12,507 nt of DNA from NCBI GenBank assembly GCA_025356925.1, contig JANXQE010000267.1, forward strand, positions 1 to 12,507, given 5' to 3'. The notes under the pieces were generated by a model. It searched no databases and had not been told where the DNA came from. It worked only from the letters and a program-made list of their open reading frames with translations. Both the position numbers and the translations under genes were made by a program. This document shows, in pieces, positions 8,053 through 12,507 of the stretch. This DNA is from Limisphaerales bacterium. GTDB lineage: Bacteria; Verrucomicrobiota; Verrucomicrobiia; Limisphaerales; UBA8199. Within the stretch, counting starts at the first letter, position 1. Each line of letters starts with the position of its first letter.

Positions 8053-8966
8053 CGGGCTGCTTTAAGCAAGTTGGTCGAGACTCCGCTGAACAAATCGAAA
8101 GGCGGAGTATGCTGGTCGAAAATCAATGTCGATTTTTCCTTGAGCGCGTCTTCCAGCGCACTCAGGCGAAATATGAAATTGGCCAGTTCCGGGTTCTGCT
8201 GAAAGACGGCGAGGGACTTGGCGGCCTCCGCCTCGCCCTTGCCACGGATTTCGGTCGCCTTGGCGGCGGCATCGGTCAAGACAACCGCGGCCTTACGGTC
8301 GGCCTCGGCGCGGATCGTTTGGGCCTCCGCCTCGCCTTCATACTGCGACTTATCAGCCAGCCGTTTGCGCTCGGCCTGCATGCGTTCGAAAACCGACGCG
8401 GTCACATTCTGCGGGAGCCCCAATTTCTTGATCCCGAGAAACTCAATCTCCAAGCCATAATTGTTGCCGCGTACCCCGGTTTGCATCACCCCCAGAATCT
8501 CTTTCTCAATATCGACGAATTTGTTTGCCTCGGCGCTCGGGGATAAAAAGTCGAAGAGCGGATGTTTGCCAATCACCGAAAGCTTTGCGTTGCTGAGCAT
8601 GCGTTCCATGACTTTCTCCGCCTCGGCAATCGGCTCGGAGCTGCCGGCGAACTTAGGGAAAAAGGCTTTGGGATCGGTGATCTTCCAGCCCACAAAAACG
8701 GAAGCCAGGACATTGAAGCTATCCTGGGTGAGCCCCTCGGTGAGCCTATCCTCGAAGTTTTGAACGCGCTGGTCGAACCGGTGAACGCTCTCGATCGGCC
8801 ACGGCCATTTTAGGTGCGGGCCGGGCTCGGTGACATCACGAGTAGGTTTGCCGAAAGTAGTCACCACCACGACTTCGGATTTGCGGACCTGGAATACAAA
8901 CAACAGGAGGCCAACGATAAGGATCAGGAGAACCCCGATCGCAAGAATGAGTGGATTCCGTTTCAT
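8049..8966 (-). CDS. hflC: HflC-like SPFH membrane protein
   Basis: A 305-residue SPFH protein close to HflC in length and layout. One membrane anchor lies at residues 7-26. The SPFH domain follows from FQVRKSEVVVVTTFGKP, with EPGPHLKWPWPIESVHRFD (47-65). The typical HflC C-terminal segment runs from LPQNVTASVFERMQAERKR (184-202) through an alanine/glutamate-rich coiled coil (EGEAEAQTIRAEADRKAA, then TEIRGKGEAEA). A short hydrophobic segment around NFIFRLSALEDAL comes before a conserved-looking end FDLFSG. In the classical pair HflC co-assembles with HflK, and here an HflK-like gene lies on each side: 8 bases upstream and overlapping by ATGA downstream. I saw no strong Shine-Dalgarno before the ATG, so the start rests on the anchor position and the family length. 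Binding to FtsH is the known role; whether it applies here is inference. Confidence 0.88.
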   Translation of the reverse strand: MKRNPLILAIGVLLILIVGLLLFVFQVRKSEVVVVTTFGKPTRDVTEPGPHLKWPWPIESVHRFDQRVQNFEDRLTEGLTQDSFNVLASVFVGWKITDPKAFFPKFAGSSEPIAEAEKVMERMLSNAKLSVIGKHPLFDFLSPSAEANKFVDIEKEILGVMQTGVRGNNYGLEIEFLGIKKLGLPQNVTASVFERMQAERKRLADKSQYEGEAEAQTIRAEADRKAAVVLTDAAAKATEIRGKGEAEAAKSLAVFQQNPELANFIFRLSALEDALKEKSTLIFDQHTPPFDLFSGVSTNLLKAAR

Positions 8967-8974
8967 GTTAAAAT

Positions 8975-10855
8975 CTATTTAGGCGACGGGACTTTCAGGT
9001 TGAGGAGGTCTCGCGCGATGGATTCCTGCAGATCGAACACGATCACATCATGCGTGTTGGTGGCCAGCATGAGGTATTTTCGGGCGTTCGCAGTTGAGCG
9101 CGCGAAGGTGCTCAGGTAGGCCCGTTGAAGGTACACCGACGGCGCCGCTTCAAATGCCGGGATTTGGTTGGTAAATAGTCCGGCGTGCGCCATCGCGCCC
9201 ACTTGTCGCGCCAGTGCTTCGGACTCGGCGAGATCAACCACTGTTGTCGCCTGCGCACCCGCCAGAGCGTTGGTTTTAATCTCATCGGCCCGGGCGGCAA
9301 GAATCCTGGCTTCCTTGAGCTGGGTCGCCGCCACGACTTTCTCATAATCTGGCGCCACTTTGACAGGTGGATGCACGTCTTGCAGGCCTACTTCAATGAT
9401 GCGCGCCCCCAAACGGTGTGCATCCGATGCCGTCTGAATCCGTTGCGCCAGAGCTTGGCCTGCCTCCAGCCGACCGGAGGACATCAGTTCGGTCAAATCA
9501 GCCCCCGCCAGATAGCGGACGATTTCCCGTGTCCCGATGTCCTGGAGCAGCGAGGGAGCATCTTCGTTCTCGTAAGCCCAGTCGACCACGTTGGTAATCT
9601 GATATAAGACCGGTATGCTTCCGGTGACGAGGCTTACAGGGGGGGTGCGTTTGCTGGCCGGTTGATTGGTCTCGCCAGCGGTCACCGCCTCTCGATTGGC
9701 GACCAGAAAGTTGTCTTCCTCTCCTCTCGTGTGCGCCACTGTCCAGAGCACGGCGCGGTCCTCTTCCTTCTCTGACCCAGGAGCCGAACCGACCTCAAAC
9801 GTTTGGATCTGCTCGGTTCGGAACCGATAGATTTTGTCGACGGGCCACGGCCATTTGAAGTGCGGGCCTGGCTCCAGCACGGGCCTGCCCTCGACTGGTT
9901 TGCCAAAATGCTCCAACAGCGCTTGTTCGCCAGGCTCGATAATCACCAGGCCGGTGGAGAGGATCAGCAGCAAAAGCTGCAGCGGCAGAAGCCATAAAAC
10001 CGCCCGCTCAAAAAAGCGATAGAACCAGGTTTCGGACACTTTGAACCCAAACTGGTAATCAATCGCCTGAGCTGCGGTGGTAATGAGCCCCTCGGGCTGG
10101 CCGAGCAGCCCAACCAACCGGCCGTCGTACAATGGCCGGCCGACCTTGCCCTTGACGCGTGGCCGATAAATCTCCAAAACCAGCGCCACCAGCGTCTCCA
10201 CACCCACTAACGCCAACAAGCCGCACAGGATGTGAGCCACGTATAAATCCGCCCTGGGAATACGCGCCTGCACCCCGATAATTCCCGCGCCCACGATTGC
10301 GCACAACACTGCGTTCAGTAGCAGATAACTGGCACTGGGCCGCAGCAAGCGTTGCTTCTCCAGTCGCGCATAGGTCGCAGAGAACCGGCCCAACAGGAAC
10401 AGCACCAAGGCCAGCAGGAAAAAAATGAACATCCCCGCCATTGGCTGCTTCAAGTTCGGTGTCGTCGAACTACTGGAAAGCCATCTCCAGAAGAAGTATG
10501 CGCCGCCCGCCTCGGCCAGGCAGAGGACCAGGGTGAAGATCGGGACGAAGAACCGCTCGAACTGCTCTCGCGAACGCTGAGCCGGAAATACTTCGGCATC
10601 GCGCACTTCGAACAAAGCCGAGTCGCCATGCGTTCGCGCCAACTCGTCAAACTCCAGCTTCTCGAGCTGCTCGCTGTGCTCGAGCCGCATCTGGAACCAG
10701 CTCACGGCTGCCACGAGAGTTCCCAGTCCAAGGAATAAGACGCTGACCTGCCCTGCCAGCGAGTTGGTGTAGCGCGCCACAATAAAAGCGGCCGCGCCTG
10801 CTGCCAGGGAAATTACCAGGTTTACCAGCCCGTTCTGCTGTATGCTTCGTTCCAT
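8975..10855 (-). CDS. Large SPFH/HflK-like protein with a polytopic membrane domain
   Basis: A 626-residue protein with a two-part build. The first 306 residues carry about seven hydrophobic segments (10-28, 33-53, 102-124, 139-157, 176-196, 204-228, 284-306). Charged loops join them, including a helical one at 56-100. An SPFH domain follows, starting VIIEPGEQALLEHFGKP and containing EPGPHFKWPWPVDKIYRF (328-345). It continues into an HflK-like region DVHPPVKVAPDYEKVVAATQ (493-512) and an Ala/Glu coiled coil (515-560). Classical HflK has one membrane segment, so this length and topology are unusual. With seven segments the SPFH part would lie outside the cytoplasm, as in HflK/HflC. The EPGPH.KWPWP stretch is nearly the same as in the HflC-like neighbour, 8 bases downstream. 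It probably co-assembles with the two other SPFH proteins. The role of the membrane domain is unknown. Confidence 0.88.
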   Translation of the reverse strand: MERSIQQNGLVNLVISLAAGAAAFIVARYTNSLAGQVSVLFLGLGTLVAAVSWFQMRLEHSEQLEKLEFDELARTHGDSALFEVRDAEVFPAQRSREQFERFFVPIFTLVLCLAEAGGAYFFWRWLSSSSTTPNLKQPMAGMFIFFLLALVLFLLGRFSATYARLEKQRLLRPSASYLLLNAVLCAIVGAGIIGVQARIPRADLYVAHILCGLLALVGVETLVALVLEIYRPRVKGKVGRPLYDGRLVGLLGQPEGLITTAAQAIDYQFGFKVSETWFYRFFERAVLWLLPLQLLLLILSTGLVIIEPGEQALLEHFGKPVEGRPVLEPGPHFKWPWPVDKIYRFRTEQIQTFEVGSAPGSEKEEDRAVLWTVAHTRGEEDNFLVANREAVTAGETNQPASKRTPPVSLVTGSIPVLYQITNVVDWAYENEDAPSLLQDIGTREIVRYLAGADLTELMSSGRLEAGQALAQRIQTASDAHRLGARIIEVGLQDVHPPVKVAPDYEKVVAATQLKEARILAARADEIKTNALAGAQATTVVDLAESEALARQVGAMAHAGLFTNQIPAFEAAPSVYLQRAYLSTFARSTANARKYLMLATNTHDVIVFDLQESIARDLLNLKVPSPK

Positions 10856-10891
10856 CGAAATTCAGCCGGCCCAATCAGGAGCCGTGTATAT

Positions 10892-12034
10892 TCAGCTCAA
10901 CTCACGGTCCTCGAACAATGCCACGGCCAAGGCGAGCGCTGCCCCAACATAGGCGAGCGCATAGGCAAAAGCCTTGCCGACGTAGCCCCACTGCACAGCG
11001 CCTTGCTCGGCATTCAAAGCGTCGGCGAGCCAAAAAAGCTGCCAATTCGGCGTCACCGTGTAAAGAACAGAAGCCCACCAGGCTCCACCCATCCCGGCCC
11101 GCGTGAGCCGCGCTTTGTCTTGACGCGTGATCTTTTGCCGTTCGGCCGGCTCGAGGGTGCCGTTTTTGTCGCCGTCGTACTTGGCAACCAATTCCTTGAG
11201 CAGGGTCTTTTGCTCCAGCGACCAGCGTGAGCTCGCGATTTCCCCCTGCAAATCATAACGCCAAACCGGTTCCGCCTGGCGACCGAACAAATAATCGGAC
11301 ATGATCCCCAGCAGAAAGCACGCGGAACAAATCGCCAGCGTCGGAATCATATCGAACCGGGTCGAACAGGCCAGCGCCAGGGCCGCCAGGATCCACAAGG
11401 CGAACAACACCAGTATCGAAGCCGGCACCATTCGCCAATCCACTCCGGTTGCGAAAGCCTGAGGCGTGCCGTGTTTATCGTAAAAATTTATGACCACGAA
11501 GGCGATCGTCATCATCAGAATCAAACAGAACACCGCGTCGGAGACAAACGGGCGCCTCAAAAAAAAGTTACTGAAACCACCCAGCGAATAAGCCACGATC
11601 AGGCCTAACGCAAACATACCGACCGCAAATAAGTCGGTCGAGCCGTAGGCGTCAAACGCCATTCGGCTCGCGAGCAACGCCGCCAGCAGATTCACGTAGG
11701 TCAGCAGCGCCAGCGCGGTCATCAGCCCAACGAATTTCGCCAGCAAAAACTGCGCGCGCCCCACCGGCTTGGACAGCACCGCCAGAACTGTCCCGCTCCG
11801 GATCTCCCGGGCCAATGAGGCCGAAGCGCTCAATACCGCTCCAAAGAGCCCCGCCAGGAGCATCGTCGCCAACGTACTGTCCTTGACCAGCTTGGGCTCG
11901 TCACCAAAGGCAAAGTAGAACGGGGTCGCGAGGAAAATCTCAAAAACCGCCGAACTAGTCATGAGCAGCAGAAAGACAGGCTGCCGAACCAGCTCCATAA
12001 AAGCGTTGGTAGCGATGGTAATGAGCTGTCGCAT
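10892..12034 (-). CDS. ABC-2 type permease with an EF-hand in its soluble insert
   Basis: A 380-residue membrane protein. Hydrophobic segments lie at about 18-42, 55-73, 99-122, 135-154, 166-184, 204-224, 230-249 and 352-374. The coupling motif of ABC-2 permeases follows segment 2: LAREIRSGTVLAVLSKPVGR and then FLLAKFVG (74-103). The soluble stretch 250-351 before the last segment holds a canonical EF-hand loop, DGDKNGTLEPAE (287-298), with Asp1, Asp3, Asn5, Gly6, Leu8 and Glu12 all in place and helical flanks on both sides. With seven preceding segments this insert would face the periplasm, where calcium could bind; this is inferred from hydropathy by eye. It is the first gene of the train, 36 bases before the large SPFH gene. 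No ATPase is adjacent; the one encoded at 4877-3669 is the obvious candidate partner. The start ATG fits the MRQLITIATNAFMEL N-terminus common in this family. Confidence 0.88.
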   Translation of the reverse strand: MRQLITIATNAFMELVRQPVFLLLMTSSAVFEIFLATPFYFAFGDEPKLVKDSTLATMLLAGLFGAVLSASASLAREIRSGTVLAVLSKPVGRAQFLLAKFVGLMTALALLTYVNLLAALLASRMAFDAYGSTDLFAVGMFALGLIVAYSLGGFSNFFLRRPFVSDAVFCLILMMTIAFVVINFYDKHGTPQAFATGVDWRMVPASILVLFALWILAALALACSTRFDMIPTLAICSACFLLGIMSDYLFGRQAEPVWRYDLQGEIASSRWSLEQKTLLKELVAKYDGDKNGTLEPAERQKITRQDKARLTRAGMGGAWWASVLYTVTPNWQLFWLADALNAEQGAVQWGYVGKAFAYALAYVGAALALAVALFEDRELS

Positions 12035-12057
12035 CTATCTAATCAGTCAAGCCTGAC

Positions 12058-12086
12058 AGAGTATGAACCGCGCGCCTGAATGCAAA
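12058..12086 (-). promoter_or_regulatory. Candidate sigma-70-like promoter of the nine-gene operon
   Basis: On the minus strand a TTTGCA box (12086-12081) and a TACTCT box (12063-12058) are 17 bases apart. They lie about 24 bases before the ATG of the first permease gene. The matches to TTGACA and TATAAT are only partial. A competing pair lies further upstream: TTGGGC, then 17 bases, then CATTAT. I cannot decide between them by eye. Confidence 0.25.
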
Positions 12087-12136
12087 CCGATAATGCATGA
12101 GGGTGCCATTGTGCCCAACCGGCTCGGCGTTGGAAC

Positions 12137-12154
12137 TGTGCGTTTGACCGCACA
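12137..12154. repeat. Small perfect dyad, TGTGCG/CGCACA
   Basis: TGTGCG, a six-base loop TTTGAC, then CGCACA form a perfect 6-base-pair stem. It lies about 100 bases upstream of the operon start, in a position that would suit an operator. It has no T-run on either side, so it is not an intrinsic terminator. A stem this short can occur by chance. Confidence 0.3.
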
Positions 12155-12173
12155 CCTGGGGGCGAGGGGGAAA

Positions 12174-12233
12174 GCCCGAAACCCGAAGGCCGAAGGCCGA
12201 AGGCCGAAAGAAATCCGAAGGCCGAAATCCGAA
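12174..12233. repeat. Heptad repeat array NNCCGAA, left arm of an inverted repeat
   Basis: Eight 7-base units of the form NNCCGAA: five in a row (GC, AC, GG, GG, GG as the variable dinucleotide), then AGAA, then three more (AT, GG, AT). The right arm at 12308-12353 is its reverse complement, apart from two missing units and a few changes in the variable dinucleotides. Confidence 0.9.
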
Positions 12234-12266
12234 AAGCCACGAACCCTCAGTCGATAACGTGGGCGT

Positions 12267-12288
12267 TTCGACCGCTCTCAGGGTCGAA
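12267..12288. repeat. Hairpin inside the loop of the heptad inverted repeat
   Basis: TTCGACC at 12267-12273 pairs with GGTCGAA at 12282-12288 around the 8-base loop GCTCTCAG. It lies roughly central between the two heptad arms. No T-run follows on either strand, so a terminator role is not supported. Confidence 0.4.
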
Positions 12289-12307
12289 CGCTGGACCAAT
12301 GCACTCC

Positions 12308-12353
12308 TTCGGATTTCGGATTTCGGGTTTCTTTCGGCCTTCGGGTTTCGGCC
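12308..12353. repeat. Heptad repeat array TTCGGNN, right arm of the inverted repeat
   Basis: Six 7-base units on the opposite strand. Read on the minus strand from 12353 the variable dinucleotides are GG, AC, GG, then AGAA, then AC, AT, AT, each before CCGAA. The AGAA interruption sits three units from the inner end, exactly as in the left arm. The arms are separated by 74 bases. Confidence 0.9.
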
Positions 12354-12371
12354 TTGCCTCCGCTCGCTTCT

Positions 12372-12401
12372 TTGACAATTGGCGCTCCTCTAAGGTACCC
12401 T
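12372..12401 (+). promoter_or_regulatory. Candidate sigma-70-type promoter of the plus-strand gene
   Basis: A perfect TTGACA (12372-12377) is followed after 18 bases by TACCCT (12396-12401). The latter keeps the most conserved T1, A2 and T6 of the -10 box. It lies about 45 bases before the ATG at 12446, directly after the heptad repeat. Confidence 0.45.
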
Positions 12402-12445
12402 CGCGCTACGGCAAAACTGGGCTTAGGGTCAATCCGTTGAACAAA

Positions 12446-12507
12446 ATGATTATCGAGGAAGACGCTTCTGCGGCGCAGCTCGCGAAGATTCGCGAGTTGT
12501 TCCTCGA
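12446..12507 (+). CDS. N-terminus of a possible GNAT-family acetyltransferase, runs off the window
   Basis: Only 20 codons are visible, reading MIIEEDASAAQLAKIRELFL. The pattern of a short strand, an acidic turn, and then an AxxIRELF helix is typical of the first beta-alpha unit of GNAT N-acetyltransferases. That is a weak basis and no catalytic or CoA-binding residue is in view. An in-frame TTG at 12437 is an alternative start three codons upstream. No clear Shine-Dalgarno is visible. A well-formed TTGACA box upstream and the change of strand support a real divergent gene. The substrate cannot be guessed. Confidence 0.45.
   Translation, partial: MIIEEDASAAQLAKIRELFL

Larger units (their letters stand above)
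12035..12445. other. Non-coding divergent region between the operon and the plus-strand gene
   Basis: A 411-base stretch without a credible gene. It holds, from left to right, the leader and candidate promoter of the minus-strand operon, a small hairpin, the two arms of a heptad-based inverted repeat with another hairpin between them, and a candidate promoter for the plus-strand gene. Short open frames on both strands here translate the heptad repeats into patterned Phe/Ser/Arg/Pro or Arg/Pro/Lys peptides and are artefacts. Confidence 0.8.

Noticed and set aside
7246..8202. A 318-codon plus-strand open frame opposite the HflK-like and HflC-like genes
   Set aside because: It crosses the overlap of two real genes and has shadow composition.
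6946..10855. A classical hflK-hflC pair with its FtsH
   Set aside because: No ftsH gene is within the window, and there are three SPFH genes in an unusual order, so the classical assignment cannot be taken as shown.
12267..12288. Intrinsic terminator for a gene outside the window
   Set aside because: A 7-base-pair stem is present but no T-run follows on either strand, and no gene ends nearby.
12039..12299. An 86-codon minus-strand open frame between the operon and the divergent gene
   Set aside because: Its middle part is the translated CCGAA heptad repeat (Phe-Arg-Pro-Ser pattern), so it is not credible as a protein.

Overview
The window comes from a GC-rich bacterial chromosome. It is filled almost entirely by one minus-strand gene train of nine genes (about 12034 down to 1). 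A 411-base non-coding stretch and the first codons of a plus-strand gene follow at the right edge. The best guess for the organism is a member of the Verrucomicrobiota or a related PVC-group bacterium. This rests on the RimO style (a long inserted linker), multiple HflK/HflC-like SPFH proteins beside a P-type ATPase, an EF-hand in a membrane transporter, and CCGAA/TTCGG heptad repeats. It is an inference, not a proof.

Layout in transcription order, right to left: (1) an ABC-2 type permease with a soluble insert carrying a perfect EF-hand loop (12034-10892); (2) a large SPFH/HflK-like protein with about seven membrane segments before its SPFH domain (10855-8975); (3) an HflC-like protein (8966-8049); (4) a second, shorter HflK-like protein (8052-6946); (5) a heavy-metal P1B-type ATPase with a CPC motif, no HMA domain and a His/Cys-rich N-terminus (6944-4923); (6) an ABC ATPase with a disordered C-terminal tail (4877-3669); (7) a second ABC-2 permease with a large extracytoplasmic domain (3638-2253); (8) a membrane-anchored, helical, TPR-like protein of unknown function (2256-751); (9) rimO, truncated by the window edge just after its radical-SAM cysteine motif (754-1). 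Three junctions are 4-base ATGA overlaps, one has a single-base gap, and the others are 8-45 bases. This strongly suggests one transcription unit with translational coupling.

Reading the operon as a whole: the ABC ATPase plus one or both permeases would form an exporter, with the TPR-like protein as a coupled accessory. The three SPFH proteins would build one or more membrane-associated cages of the HflK/HflC kind, and the P-type ATPase would move a metal ion. No FtsH protease is encoded here, so what the SPFH proteins enclose is open. The ABC components bracket the SPFH/ATPase block, which hints that the parts act together at the membrane.

The right-hand 411 bases (12035-12445) separate the operon from a divergent gene that looks like the start of a GNAT acetyltransferase. 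They contain a conspicuous inverted repeat whose two arms are built from heptads of the form NNCCGAA with the same AGAA interruption, two small hairpins and candidate promoters for both directions. I see no tRNA, rRNA, CRISPR array, transposase or phage gene.
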